Shown: positions 46,533 through 58,580, numbered from the stretch's first letter. The stretch is DNA of 64,000 nt from Muscardinus avellanarius (GCA_963383645.1 OY726560.1:28294800-28358799); one strand, 5' to 3'. Program-made: numbers and translations. The notes: generated by a model from the sequence alone, not told the origin.

Positions 46533-46896
46533 GAAATAGAGAATGGGTCTTTTTAACCTTTAACCTGCAGTATTTTAAGTGTAAATATCTCTTTCTAATT
46601 ACTTACATAAAACTATCATATAGCATTCTTTAGCTCTCAGAAATCTTGAGGAAAAAACAATAACTGAGTGCTCTTTTTCTCCTATATTTTTAAACCTCCT
46701 TCATTCTAAAAACTAGACATATCTATTAAAGAAGAATCATGATGGTGAAATAAGACATATTGCTTAGTTTTCATGTTCAACAAATATTTGTTGAGCCCCC
46801 GTGAAGTTCACATAATAGTGAAAATTAATTTTTATTCCTTAGTGTATGCTATTTTAAAATGGAAGATAACAAAAGTTTGAAAGAGGAAATGGAGTT

Positions 46897-47117
46897 TACA
46901 AAGGTGTGGTGGCGCAAGTTTGTAATCCCAGCATTCAGGAGGTGGAGACCTGAGGATCAAGGTTAGCATGTGGCAGCCTCAGCTACTTAGCGAGACCCTT
47001 CACAACTCAGTGAAACCCTGTTTTAAAAATAAAAACACTAAAAAATAGGGCTGGGGGTGTAGCTCGGTGGTATAATGTCTCTGAGTTCCATCCCCAGTAC
47101 CGAAAAAAAAAAAAAAG
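46897..47117 (+). mobile_element. B1-dID-type SINE, older ID-type right half
   Basis: GTGTGGTGGCGCAAGTTTGT, CAGCCTCAGCTACTTAGCGA and GAAACCCTGTTTTAAAAATA lead to GGGCTGGGGGTGTAGCTCGG, GAGTTCCATCCCCAGTACCG and a poly(A) tail. Confidence 0.92.
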
Positions 47118-47966
47118 TTAACCTATGAAAATTCGAGATATTTTAGGAAATTGACTACCTTCTTGAATACAGAATCCCCCTGCAATAGCACCAACTTCTC
47201 CTGAATATTTTATGCTCATAACATCTTTACAATGTTAAATCATTTAATGAAAAGAACTTTACTTGGCATTGTTTTTGACATCATGATGAAACTGTATCTA
47301 TTATAGATTTGAAAAAAATTCACATCACCTCATATTCCTAAAATGTCTGTCTTCATATGATGTTATTTTTTCTCTCTATGCCACATCCTTATAGCAAAGA
47401 CATTATCGTCACCTCTAAAAGAAGTGCTGGCAATCATTGAAAGAACTGTCATCTATCTTAGATAATGGCAATTTAACCACATGCTAAAATTCTATTGTCA
47501 CTTGATGCATTTTGATGGGAAGAATGTCACTGAAGTTTCATTTCTCCCCTGAATTTTAATGCGAAAATAAACCATTAGAGCCAAAACTGACTACAGTATA
47601 CTTCGATGATGTTGTAAAAATTGTGCATTGAAAAATTGACAGGTGTTTTAATATGCGTGTTTTAAAAACTCTGCTCATTTCCACATTTATTACATACTTT
47701 AAAACACACTCTTAAAGCAACTTTATACTCCCTTTCCTCAGCAATGTTGATCTGGCTGCATGTCAGGGTATATCCAAAGATAGAAATCTTACATGGAGAA
47801 CACTCAAGGCCAATTATAAGGATTTCTATCCTGAGGACCTGTCTTTAAATATATCCTCTCACAAAGACAGCCTGGAGGTGGAAAAAGTATAGCATCAGTA
47901 GAATCTCAGTTCACTCAGTGTATTCTACTTTGAAATTGCTTTCTAAAAAAGTTGTTATAGACTTCA
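47118..47966. other. Repeat-free intronic block
   Basis: About 850 bp with no recognised repeat or exon. Candidate for conserved noncoding sequence, but nothing specific supports a function. Confidence 0.3.
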
Positions 47967-47985
47967 TATATATATATATATATAA
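47967..47985. repeat. Short (TA)n repeat
   Basis: A TA run of about 18 bp. Confidence 0.85.
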
Positions 47986-49010
47986 TCAATATTTTATTTT
48001 AACTATATATTTATCTCTGTTTCACAGGATCAACATAACCATCACATAGTTGGGTTCCCAGGCTGATAAGTCAGTTTAACTGTTTTTCACGCAATGATGG
48101 AATCATTGAGTAAGGTTTACGTGGTTCAAGTTAAATGCAAAAAGACAAAAGGCACTCATTTCCATGGGGACTTTCTGGACATAGTTGGGCAATTGAGATC
48201 TAGAAATAGACTGATGCTAGGCTGCTTTCTGTGAATCACCTCATTTCAGAAAGCCCTCACTTCCTCTTTTTAAGTATCTTGATGCTTCTCGAGCATGCAG
48301 CCAGGTCTCTCTATCTTTAATGATTTGGAAGAATGCCAGCACATCTCTTCTTCTGACTTGGCTGCTGAAAGTTGCAAAGAGGCAAAGCAACATCTGAGTC
48401 CAGAAAAAATGAATGGCACAGCTGAGTACCATCAGGGTAATGATGGTATCTCGTTGCACTCTAAATCTATTATTTGGGACAGAAATAGAGCAGGGGATTT
48501 TCCTGGCATTTCAATTATAAGAATTAGAAGAAAAATGTGGAAAGTGTAGGGGTGGTGAGGGGAAAGTTTTGTAGAGAAATCCAGAGCACACTTAACTTTA
48601 CCTTTTCACATTACAAAATACAATATTACAAACCAGATCCTTGTTTCGATTTAACTTTATAAACATATTCAGTGGGATTCATCTTTGCTAATTATTTCTC
48701 TAACTATTAGGATTTTAGTGAGGGAAGCATTGTGTCCAATACCCCTTGTGCACTCTACGGATCTTCTTGGCCTACTTCCTATTTCATTCACTGCTTTGGT
48801 GAGCAGTTAAGAATCACACAAGTGCACCTTGTCAGGGTTCTTGTGCACTTTGCTTCCCGTCTCAGAGCCTGATACCTGGGACAAGAAGCTTGTGACCTTG
48901 TTTGGCTTTTACACAGGTGCTAACAGAAATTACATAGGTGCTTATGCTTTGTTATGAATCAACTCTTCACTTATAAGGAGATATGAATAAACAATAAATA
49001 TATCTCCCCT
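47986..49010. other. Unassigned intron sequence
   Basis: No named repeat. The opposing frames at 48241-48459 and 48295-48549 lack domain-like features. Confidence 0.5.
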
Positions 49011-49180
49011 TGCTATAGTTTGGAATTAAACTGCACCCCCCCCCCCAGTTCTCCTGGAAACAAGGCAGCTATGTTGGAGGTGAGGCTTGGCTGCTGAGGA
49101 GTTCCTGGGTTGTGCCATTGAGATTATATATGACCACGCCTCACCTTGTTCCCATTGCTTCCATGATGTGTGCGAGTATA

Positions 49181-49239
<59 letters not shown>

Positions 49240-49402
49240 ATACCATATACCGTGCTCTGAACTCTACAGTCTTTTTCTGACCTAACATGGACTGAACCCT
49301 TGAGATCTGCAGAACTTTGAGCAAATACATTTTTCCCTCTAAATTGTGGTAGTCCAGTGTTTTGTATTTTAGCAACAAGAATACTGACTGAAATGCCACT
49401 CT
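49011..49402 (+). mobile_element. MaLR-type LTR (sense) with expanded CT tract
   Basis: TATAGTTTGGAATTAAACTG, a C-run, GGAGGTGAGGCTTGG, then CATGGACTGAACCCTTGAGA, GAGCAAATACATTTTTCC and TATTTTAGCAACAAGAATAC follow sense MaLR LTR order. The pyrimidine stretch that normally lies in the middle has grown into a CT microsatellite. Confidence 0.7.
49188..49237. repeat. (CT)n microsatellite inside the LTR
   Basis: A pure CT run of about 48 bp. Its minus-strand translation gives an artefactual Arg-Glu repeat. Confidence 0.95.
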
Positions 49403-50769
49403 TCTTTTTGAGTTTCTTCTATTTTTTTTCAAGAGGAATTTAATGTATTTTATTGAAAGTGTTTGTTGGATCAAAAAACAGTCACCCAGAGTAGTAGTGA
49501 ATTGGATAGTACTTTCTTGAGTTGGTTTCCCTGCATTCCAAATGGGTTTCACTCCTGCATACTCTTCATCTCTGTCCCCTGAGAACAAATTACTGATTAA
49601 AAAAAAAACTCTCATATGCAAGCTTTTGTCTTAGGAATAGCTTCTGGAAAGAGTCTAAAATAGATAATGTCGTATGCCCCCATGGGACCTCTTTGACTTT
49701 CAGTCTAAAGAAGACAGTTCCTATCAATTCCCACTTAACCTTTTTCTTGTGGTCATATAATCACTTTATTTTATGCTTAGAAGATACTCAGAAATTTATA
49801 TCCCCCAAAAATAATTCTGCAGGAAAGTAAAAAAAAAAACACATTAGTTTTGTCCCCCTTCTCCCCCAGTTCTTGTTATGATTCAAATCTCAAAGAGTAT
49901 TCAGATTATTTTCCTCACCCACAAAAGTATTTGTTCTAAATCTTCAGGGAATAGTAAAATCACTGATATGTTTCCAGGGAATAGTCATCAAAGAGAATTT
50001 CTTCCAAGATTTGCAGTTTTTTTAGTTTTTGTTATTGTTTCTGTTCTGTGGTTATCTGCACATGCACAGGAGAAAATAGCAGTGGTCGAAATCAATTTTC
50101 AGTGGTTTACTGCTGAAAGTAAAAAATGTTACACAACTTTCCAGCCAGGAAGACATGTAAACATTTTTAGTGATTAACAGGATTTATTTATAAGGTAGAA
50201 TACTAACTATTTTTATGGAGTTATGGTCTATATAAATGGGACTTTATTAGTATCTTATTTTTGGTGATGATCCAAATGTGGGTCATTCATGACAATACTG
50301 AATTACTGGCTTATGCTATTTTCTACATAAAATTTTTTTATCCAACAGTTTATTAGGCAATCAACTATTCATCCTTTGCAAACTTTATGATTTTAAATTT
50401 TTTATTAAATGTACTATCCATATCACAAAAATAACACACAGAGAATGTGGGAAATTATGCATTAATTATTTATAAGACTCTGGCCTTGAAATGCTAGGGA
50501 GATAGAAATGTATCTAAATATTGGTTGTTGGATGGCATATTTGTAGAAAATATTTTCATGTACTCAAATATAAAAAATGTTGTTTGATACTATATGCATA
50601 TGTAGTAGTATAGTAGTATCTATATTGGTATATACTTATATAAATAAATAAAAGAGCTACAATGATTTATCAAATTGGTTTTCATTAATATTCTGACTAC
50701 TATCATATAACCTCAAAAATAAGCCAAAATTGACAAAAATCTGCTCAATATTTATAGCATACTAGATAA
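49403..50769. other. Unassigned AT-rich intron sequence
   Basis: No named repeat. The frames 49238-49621 and 49878-50177 show no domain. Confidence 0.5.
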
Positions 50770-50902
50770 GAACTTGGACTTTGGCACCTTGAATTCATAG
50801 ATTCAAATGAACTTGGGTGAATTAACTTCTCTGCCCTATAGTTATATTCTTTTTAATATTCAAATAATTATGAGAATGAATAATTATAGTAACTATATCT
50901 TA
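50770..50902 (+). mobile_element. MIR SINE fragment (sense)
   Basis: ACTTGGACTTTGGCACCTTG, GATTCAAATGAACTTGGGTG and AATTAACTTCTCTGCCCTAT follow MIR sense order. Confidence 0.6.
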
Positions 50903-50904
50903 TA

Positions 50905-51068
50905 CCCTGCTTACTCTATCCTAGCCAAGTTTAAGGCACATCAACCAATTTGATTTTATCATTTTTATTTTACATATGAAGAAAATGAAGCACAGAGAAA
51001 CTCAGTAGCTCGTGGTGGTCAACTCCATAATAGGATTCATGAATGCCAGTTCTTTTGTCTGAGCTTTA
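50905..51068 (-). mobile_element. MIR SINE fragment (antisense)
   Basis: ATTTTACATATGAAGAAAAT, GAAGCACAGAGAAACTCAGT and CATGAATGCCAGTTCTTTTG follow MIR antisense order. It lies tail to tail with the preceding MIR. Confidence 0.65.
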
Positions 51069-51376
51069 GTCCTCAAAATTATTTATTTCACAGGTGCTAA
51101 TGTGTCTTATTGTTTTATTCTAAATAATTTAATCCTCCAAAACAGGTAAAGCTCTTTATAAATGCCCGGTATATGGTACACCATCACTGTAAAGTGGTTA
51201 TTTCTCGGATATTTCATGCCATCTGTAGGGCCAGAACTCTGATTTACACTACAGCGTTGCACAGTTTATTACACTTCCCAGGTTAAGAACTACTTAAAAG
51301 TAATATATCTACAACACAACGTAATAGCAAAATATTCTGAGTTAACAACTGAGCCAGCCTTCTTTAGACTTTAAAA
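51069..51376. other. Unassigned intron sequence
   Basis: Nothing recognised. Confidence 0.5.
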
Positions 51377-51388
51377 ATCTGCTCTTTT

Positions 51389-51579
51389 GGGCCGGGCGTG
51401 GTGGTGCACGCTTGTAATCCCCGTGCTTGGGAGGCGGAGACAGGAGGATCCCGCAGGTTCGAAGCCAGCCGAGCTGGCTTGAGTCCCTGTTTCAAAATAT
51501 AAAAAAATAGGCCTGGGAGTATAGCCTGGAGGTAGAAGGGCTTCCAGGAACCCCAGTACCACCAAAAAGATATATATAA

Positions 51580-51622
<43 letters not shown>

Positions 51623-51635
51623 TATATATAGATAT
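51389..51635 (+). mobile_element. Young B1-dID-type SINE with target-site duplication
   Basis: GGGCCGGGCGTGGTGGTGCA, TTGTAATCCCCGTGCTTGGG and the B box GGTTCGAAGCC lead to a right half GCCTGGGAGTATAGCCTGGA and CCCCAGTACCACC, then a GATATA/TA tail. The 12-bp repeat ATCTGCTCTTTT flanks it at 51377-51388 and 51636-51647. A minus-strand open frame across the element is not a gene. Confidence 0.96.
51568..51635. repeat. (TA)n with GATA variants, SINE tail
   Basis: TA runs interspersed with GATATATA words, within the duplicated target sites and therefore grown from the SINE tail. Confidence 0.92.
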
Positions 51636-51647
51636 ATCTGCTCTTTT

Positions 51648-52594
51648 CCTTTAGAAAAAGCAACAATAGAAATGTTAATTACTGAATCGACTACTTAATT
51701 AAGAATAGAACCAGAAGTATTCCAAGGTGGTCACATATAAGCTTAAAACAATTACTATCCAATTTAAAGCAATAGAAAAAGATTTAATATGCATATATAG
51801 TAGGACATTAAAAGACTACATAAAACTTACACATAGAAAAGTATGTTTTCAATCTCCAGCACTGAAAAAAAAATAATGTCAAACTCAATTTTTCTTAAGC
51901 AATTTGGTTTCTAAAATTGCATAAAATATTGTATTAAAGACTTGAATGTAGTTAATTTTTATATTTATTCTAAGTCGACTATTAGAAAAAATAAGCAAAA
52001 CCCACAGAATCCTGATATTTGACATATGTCAACTATATATTTCTGATTGATATAGAAAGTTTAAAATTGAATAAATGTAATATGATAGAAATTCCTTTAA
52101 AATATTTAGGAACATTTCAGTACCTTCAGGTATTAATCTAGGACTTCCTTCTTAGTTGACAGGATTCATCACTGAACTTTTAGTTATAGGAAATGGCCTA
52201 GACATGATGAAGTTTACTCTACCTATAATGATTTTTTCTAATATGCTTGGAAGCCAAATGAGAAAGAAAGGGGTAAATACACCAAGTTTTCTTCAAGGGC
52301 ATACACTCAATGGCTTAACTTTTTAAATTATGCCCCACCTCCTAAAAGTTCCACCAACTTTCACTGGTCTCATGGGCTGAGGACCAGGCTTAACACATAG
52401 GGATATTTGAAAGACATGTCAGATCTAAATTGCAGGAGCTTTCCAGAAGGATGCCAAGTAACATCCTAAAATATGTTAACATTAGATACATTATGAAACT
52501 ACTTTGGAAGAGGGGTATTTAACTTAGATTGATTTAGCAAAATTTTTATTTATTGAGTGTCACAATAATTTTCCATTACCATCTTTAATTAGTT
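51648..52594. other. Unassigned AT-rich intron sequence
   Basis: Nothing recognised. Confidence 0.5.
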
Positions 52595-52599
52595 TCTAC

Positions 52600-52755
52600 T
52601 TTTTTAAATTTTTTATTGGTGCACTGTATTCATACATCATAGTGGGATACAAAAAAGCTTTTGTAGACATACATGCACACATCGCCCAGTCAGCCCCTAC
52701 CCGATCCCCACCCCATTCCCTCACCATCCCTCCTTCTCATGCTTGGCTTAGTGGT
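52600..52755 (-). mobile_element. L1 3'-end fragment (antisense)
   Basis: TTTTTTATTGGTGCACTGTA, CATACATCATAGTGGGATAC, GACATACATGCACACATCGC and CCACCCCATTCCCTCACCAT: the exact antisense of the sense copies at 4755 and 7520. Strongly 5'-truncated. Confidence 0.8.
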
Positions 52756-53022
52756 TGACATCTAGTTTTATAGCAATTTATCCAAAATTAAAAATGATAA
52801 TCTCACATAACAATTTCATTTGTCTGATACCAAGCTTTTGATGACTTAAATATAACATTTCCATATTTCTTTTTGCTTTCTTTCTTACCAGAGAATATTT
52901 TTTTTCTTTTTTTTTTTAGGTGAAACTATCATATATTTATTTACTTATTTTTCAGAAAAAAATCTATCCTAATACGGAATATGGACTCTAGATACCCAAA
53001 ACGATCTCGAAAAAGTTCTACT
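52756..53022. other. Unassigned intron sequence
   Basis: T-rich tract near 52900. Nothing else recognised. Confidence 0.5.
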
Positions 53023-53128
53023 TTAATGGAAGCTGAAGTTGATCCTACTCCCATAATTATCCTTTGCTAAAACTTCTTGTTAATTAGGGAATAATAGAAG
53101 CAAAAGAGATAAGTAAAATTCAAAGAGG
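53023..53128 (+). repeat. Unnamed dispersed segment, copy B
   Basis: TTAATGGAAGCTGAAGTTGA, CCCATAATTATCCTTTGC and AAGCAAAAGAGATAAGTAAA match copy A at 46325 in order and spacing. Confidence 0.7.
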
Positions 53129-53164
53129 TGGAGTAGAAAAATATTTTATGGGAGGAAAGTGGAT

Positions 53165-53348
53165 TTTTGCCACCTGGGGGACATTATTTGATTATCACAA
53201 CTACAAGTTTGGGGATGAAGATGCTACTGGCGTCTAGTGGGTAGAGGGCAACGCTGCTGCTAAACCTTCAATACAGAACAGCTCTGCAAAATAAAAAAAA
53301 AATCAAGATCTAACCCCAAAATGTTCATAGTATGAATGCTGATAAGCC
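53165..53348 (+). mobile_element. MER20-type hAT DNA transposon remnant
   Basis: CACCTGGGGGACATTATTTG, GATGCTACTGGCGTCTAGTG, GGTAGAGGGCAACGCTGCTG and CCCCAAAATGTTCATAGT match the MER20 core. Confidence 0.82.
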
Positions 53349-54534
53349 TTGCACTAAAATTATCATTGGAAGCTGTGCATAGATACCACAGTGACAAAAT
53401 CTAGTAATTTTAGTTTGCTGAGAGACAAAGAAGAAGCAAAAGTAGAAAGCCCACTTGTTCTTATCATTCAGCTAAGTTGATCTAATAGACTAATGACTAT
53501 TTGTAAAGCTATGACAGATGCTTCCATATCGTGCTCAGAAAATAAGGTTTCTACATTAAGATCTCCTAGAAAGGGTATCAATAGCATCTTGAGCAGCTCA
53601 GTGTGTTTTCTATTTACAGACTTCTAAAGCATTACGTTTCTTTTCACGTACACATTTTAAAACATCCTTTGGCACTTCTTTTAAATCACTAACTATCGAC
53701 TTTGAAAGAAACCTGTAGGAATGTGCACAGGTGTTTATTCAGTGATTCAGAGTCTTGACCAGGGGCTCCTATGCTAACAATTACCTTTGTGACTTTACCT
53801 TGTTTAGGGTTTGATTCCAAGCTATGACATCGCTGACATTTATCCTCACCTTTCTTCCAGTGTTGATTGTCATAGGTGTTTGAATAAACCATATTAAGCT
53901 CACATATAAAAATAAAGATGTCAATTGGGAAATTAATAATTTAAAATGGCATTGAGGAAAGACACTAAAGAGACATTATGAAGAGCTACAATATGGAATC
54001 TTAAGCTGGATCCTAAAACATAAAAGGGCAATAGTTTATTGTTTAAATGTACAAAACTGATAAAATTCAAATAAAGTCTACATTCAGTTAATAAAATATA
54101 ACAATGATAATTACTTTTGGCAAATATATAATACTTATGTAAGATGTTAACATTTTTTGGCACTGAATGAAAATGTGTGGGAACTCTGTAAAATATTTAC
54201 AACTTTATGTGAATTTAAAATTATTCCCCTCAAAAATAAAAATTTCCGTTCCTGAAAAATAGCACTGAAGAGAAGAATAAAATGAGCAATTTGGCAAGTG
54301 AATTTTACTTGGTAAGCCTTTAAAAAATTATCTATTTGTAAGTTAGAGCAACTAAAATATTCAATTTTAATCCTATAACTTAAATAGCTGGTTGCAATTA
54401 TGTTTTCTTCCATTCACATTAAAATGACCATGTGCAGCAGATATTACAAACCATAGGTTTTTAGTCCAGAAGTATCTCATATATACTTGGCTATTATAGG
54501 GTGATATATTTTAAATCATTTTCCTCTTTTTAAT
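53349..54534. other. Unassigned intron sequence
   Basis: No named repeat. The minus-strand frames at 53689-53892, 53933-54163 and 54147-54413 have no domain-like content. Confidence 0.5.
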
Positions 54535-54650
54535 ACTACTGGAAATTGAGCCTGAGGCATTTTAGCTCAATTCATTATTATTTTGAAACAGGGTCTTGCT
54601 AGTTCGATGAGTGTTACTACTTGCTGAGGCTATCCTCAACCTGTATTTCT
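54535..54650 (-). mobile_element. B1-dID-type SINE fragment (antisense)
   Basis: TACTACTGGAAATTGAGCCT, TTTTGAAACAGGGTCTTGCT and TACTTGCTGAGGCTATCCTC. The B1 5' part is missing. Confidence 0.75.
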
Positions 54651-54929
54651 CAAATTTTGAACAAATACAAAACTTCACATAAGCATCAAGATATCTAGCT
54701 TTTCTTGAAAAATAATAGGAAGATCTAGTAAAATTTGGTCAATGTTTACATGTGTCTAAACATTTTGAGAAAAGGTATCTTTCTTTATTTCAGTGTATGC
54801 TAGCCAGAGGGTCAAACAACCATCCATTTAACTTCCCCTTCCATCACAATTATCAGATGAGTTAACTCTGAGACTTTGAACATGCCACATTTGATTTGGA
54901 TGTTTATATTTCCCTTATCAATTTTTTAT
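54651..54929. other. Unassigned intron sequence
   Basis: Nothing recognised. Confidence 0.5.
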
Positions 54930-55128
54930 GTTGGGAATTGAATGCAGTAAAAATTTGCCTCTGAGATATACCCTTTCCTCCTTTTATTTATATTTTTAGT
55001 TTGAAACGGTCTATCTAAATATCTGAGGGTCTCAGTAAACTGATGAGACTGGCGTCAAACCTGATTCCTCCTGTCATACCCTCCCAATTACTGGGATTAG
55101 AGATGTGTGCCACTAAGCCCTGCTACTT
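54930..55128 (-). mobile_element. B1-dID-type SINE (antisense, diverged)
   Basis: TGTTGGGAATTGAATGCAGT, GTTTGAAACGGTCTATCTAA and TACTGGGATTAGAGATGTGT, ending AAGCCCTGCT. Confidence 0.78.
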
Positions 55129-56264
55129 CTCATAAATAAATCTCATAAATTAGAGGTTTTCAAATTTTTACTATTTTCAAATCTTGAGAGATTTAAATAA
55201 GTTAACTTGCTTGTCAGAATATCAGGGTGAAGAGATTATTTTCTGAAATTCTATTGTGACACACTTTTTGATTGTGGTCAAACATTTTTAGGTTTTACCC
55301 AGATTTTTCCAGTATGGTTAATAAATGATGAATTTATTTTTCTTTTCCATCCCATGTCTAGACAATTTTGAAACAATTTATTTGTTCTGTATTGCTTTGA
55401 TAGTTTCATGCTAAGACTTCTATACTTTACTAACTCGACTCAATAAGGTATTGTAGCAGTGAATGTTTTAGAGGATCTTTAATCTTGTTACTTGAATTGA
55501 TTAATAATAATTTATAAAATTTATTTTTTCATAGCAAATGGTTTTTTTTATATATCAATGTTTCTTGTTGACTAGAATTCACTGAACCAGTTTGTGAAAG
55601 TAGTTTTCTAGTCTGTAATATATTTTTTCTTTCTATTTTCTTTATTTTCGCTTATAAACAGGTCTTAAATATCACTTTAGAGTAATATTCTATTTGTAAT
55701 TAAGCAGCAAAATGTGTTTTGTAAAATCCAATGGTCAGCTATTATGCTGCCTTCATATCACCAAGAATTCGTTAAACTTATTAGCATGAAAAATAAGATT
55801 GGAGGGCAGAAGATAGTATATCTACCCAAAAAATAAACTGCTTTGAGATATTTTAAAAATTGTTTAGTAGCTACATATGTCCACAATAATTTCTAACAAT
55901 TAATGAAAGCATATTTATAGGACTGTAAGAAAATACTAAAGTTTAATATTAGAAACACTTGAATAATATAACATACGTATTTCTTTTAACTTTTTGTAAC
56001 CTTTGTCTTATTTTTAATACTTTTATTGGTATAATATAGTCTTGCATCATAATCTACATTTGCAAAGAAAAAAAAATACTGTTGAAAATTATAATTTCAA
56101 AATGTATTCCAAACATTACTTTTTAGCTTTATGTGTTTTTTTCTTCATCATAAATATTGCTATTTGGCTCTGAACCTGATAACTAAAATTCATCCTTCTA
56201 AATCCTGACTTCTGTTAGAACATTAATATTCTATTTCAATTATGTTTACCTACTGCGCCTCTTT
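55129..56264. other. Unassigned AT-rich intron sequence
   Basis: Nothing recognised. Confidence 0.5.
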
Positions 56265-56267
56265 TTT

Positions 56268-56474
56268 GTGTGTGTGGTACTGGGGGTGGAACCCAGAGGC
56301 TTTCTACCTACAGGCTATACTCCCAGACCTGTATTTATTTTATTTGGAAACAGGGTCTCACTAAGTTGCTGAGAGCCTCACTAAGTAGCTGAGGCTGGCT
56401 TCAAACCTGTATGATCCTCTTGTCTCAGCCTCCCAAGCGCGGGGATTACAAGCGTGCGCCACCACACCCAGCTA
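56268..56474 (-). mobile_element. B1-dID-type SINE (antisense)
   Basis: GTGTGGTACTGGGGGTGGAA, CTATACTCCCAGACCTGTAT, GGAAACAGGGTCTCACTAAG and CCTCCCAAGCGCGGGGATTA, ending CACCACACCCAGCT. Confidence 0.93.
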
Positions 56475-57055
56475 CTGTGCTCCTTTTTACATGTTTTTAT
56501 CTCCTAGTGACAAGAACTTGATGTATTATAACACACAGTTCTTAGAAGTTTCAAAGTCTTTCTTAAAATTTGAATGGACTTTTAGACCAGTACTGTAGAC
56601 TTAATTTATACTGGTTAATTCTAACCTCCAATATCTGGGGTTTTTCTTATTATGCCCATTTTATGTAAATTCAGGGAGACATTACCCTCAAATTAAACAG
56701 ACAAACACAAAGCTACTTTTAAATGTGCAGATGATAAATTTCTAGATTAATCTTATTAATTTAGGAAAAGATGAGGACCATTTACATCATGAAGCTGAGT
56801 ATAATATATACCAAGTTATTAAGTAGTTTTTAACCAGTTGTTTGACATTTTTGCCCACTGACTTCATTGCTCACCATCTTCTTACTGAACCCATCTTCCT
56901 CTTCTTTCTCTTCTTACTTCACGTCTCTCTTTTAACTATCAAAAAAGGAGAGTTTTAACTGAGTTTTAATACCTGTTCATCAGTAACTGTATAAAGGCCT
57001 TAAATATTTAGATAAATAATGTAGTATTTTCCTAAGTAGATTATATAGCATATGT
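56475..57055. other. Unassigned intron sequence
   Basis: Nothing recognised. Confidence 0.5.
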
Positions 57056-57057
57056 CT

Positions 57058-57430
57058 CAGTCAACATTTTCACTGCTAATATTTAAAACAACTAACTATA
57101 CAACTGAAAAGCTGTAAAATTCATTTGCTCACATAATTTTGGAGATTGTGAGTTTAATTTAGGTGAGGCCAAGCTCTGAAACTCAGGGCATGGAGGCACA
57201 AAGCAGAGAGAGGAGGAGCTCTAAGCTCTGCTTTCCCATCAGGGAGGACAGAAGCAGAGAGAACAGGAAGGAAAGAGGCATATATAATCCCCACACCTCC
57301 AAGGACTCCTTAACAACCAAGTCCTTCTTCCAACATTTGGTACCTTGTTTTTATGAGGAATATAAGAACATTTTATTGTCTATCTCCAATAGTCGCCCAA
57401 ATCCTAGCAGTTCTAACATCACTCATGAGT
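57058..57430 (-). mobile_element. LTR retrotransposon LTR, MaLR-like (antisense)
   Basis: TTCATTTGCTCACATAATTTTGGAG, GGAGGCACAAAGCAGAGAGA and AATCCCCACACCTCCAAGGA resemble the antisense arrangement of MaLR LTRs, from a different subfamily than the copy at 25142. Confidence 0.5.
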
Positions 57431-58150
57431 TCCAAGTTCAAAGTCTCTTCTGTGACTAAAGGTAAACTCTTGACCACGGGCTCCTTTAAAAACAAAAAGC
57501 AAGTTGCATGTATCCAAAGTACATCGGCACAAAGTACATATTTTCATTGTAAAATGGAGGAATAGGGTCATAGAAAGAAGGAATTGTGCCAAAAGAGTAT
57601 TGAAATTCAGCAGGACAAGCATTTAATTCTGCAGCTTCATTTCTGGCATCTGGGGCACATGGTAGTGAGGTAAACTCTCCAAAGGGGCCTTGGCAGTTCC
57701 ACCCCTGTGGGCTGGTTCACTGCAATGGGCAGCGTACTGTCTTTTCTAGCCTGACACCATGGCTTGATGCTTGAAGCTTTCCTCGTGATCATTTCACATT
57801 TCTGACATTTCTGAATCTCAGGAGTTCTCCTTGCAACTTCGGCTTCACCTTCACAACTAAACAAATTGCCCTATTAGAGTCTACTTTAAGGAATTCTAAA
57901 CCTGCTACACACTGCCTTTATTTCTAGGTCATTTTTGGAAACTGGGGAAGACTCCATGACCCTTATTTTTTCAGCAAAGCTGATCATATGAATGTCAAAA
58001 TTAACCACTAACAGTAAAGGTGGAATGTCCTTTCCAGTCAGAGCAGTTTGGCATGCCTCCATCATGATCTGGTCTGAGCCAGTTTCCATCATGAGTGATG
58101 CTGGGTCCTCTACTATTAAGGTCATAGAAAGGAATCTGGGCACCTTTCTG
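57431..58150 (-). mobile_element. Probable LTR-retrotransposon interior fragment
   Basis: The composition is less AT-rich, with CTTGGCAGTTCCACCCCTGT near 57690, then TGAATCTCAGGAGTTCTCCT and TTCACCTTCACAACTAAACA. From memory this resembles the noncoding-like interior of MaLR elements and follows on from the LTR at 57058. Broken minus-strand frames (57637-57864, 57886-58143) contain no recognisable retroviral protein motif. Confidence 0.4.
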
Positions 58151-58156
58151 GGTTTT

Positions 58157-58337
58157 TTTGGTACTTGGGTTCCTGGAAACCCTTCTACCTCTGGGCTACA
58201 CTCCCAGACCTATTTTATACATTTTGTTTGGAAACAGGGTCTCTTAAGCCATTGCAGCTGGCTTTGAACCTGTGCGATCCTCCTGTTTCTGCCTCCCAAG
58301 TGCTGGGATTATAAACATGCGCCAACACTCCCAGCTC
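58157..58337 (-). mobile_element. B1-dID-type SINE (antisense, young-type right half)
   Basis: TTTTTGGTACTTGGGTTCCT, CTACACTCCCAGACCTATTT, GGAAACAGGGTCTCTTAAGC and CTCCCAAGTGCTGGGATTAT. Confidence 0.9.
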
Positions 58338-58357
58338 TGAGCACCTTTCTTAAAAAT

Positions 58358-58580
58358 TGTCCCAGGGTATGGTGGCATGGGCTTGGAATCCCAGCATTAG
58401 GGAGGCTGAGACAAGGATTGAGGTTTTCTGACAGTCTCAGCTACTTAGTGAGGCCCTCTGCAACTTAGTGAGACTGTTTCAAAATAAAGAATAAAAAATA
58501 GGGAAGGGGATGTAGCTCAGAGGTAGAATGCCCCTGGGTTCCATCCCCAGACCTGCAAAAATAAATAAATAAATAAAATT
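58358..58580 (+). mobile_element. B1-dID-type SINE, older ID-type right half
   Basis: CAGGGTATGGTGGCATGGGC, CAGTCTCAGCTACTTAGTGA and GTTTCAAAATAAAGAATAAA lead to GATGTAGCTCAGAGGTAGAA and GGGTTCCATCCCCAGACC, then an AAAT-repeat tail. Confidence 0.92.

Noticed and set aside
48241..48549. Opposing frames on both strands, possible exon
   Set aside because: No convincing splice sites, no Sushi or CUB features, and both strands are equally open.
49026..49241. Minus-strand frame with an Arg-Glu repeat
   Set aside because: CT microsatellite inside an LTR, not a protein.
51364..51666. Minus-strand 100-residue frame with Tyr/Ile repeat
   Set aside because: Reverse reading of a SINE and its TA tail.
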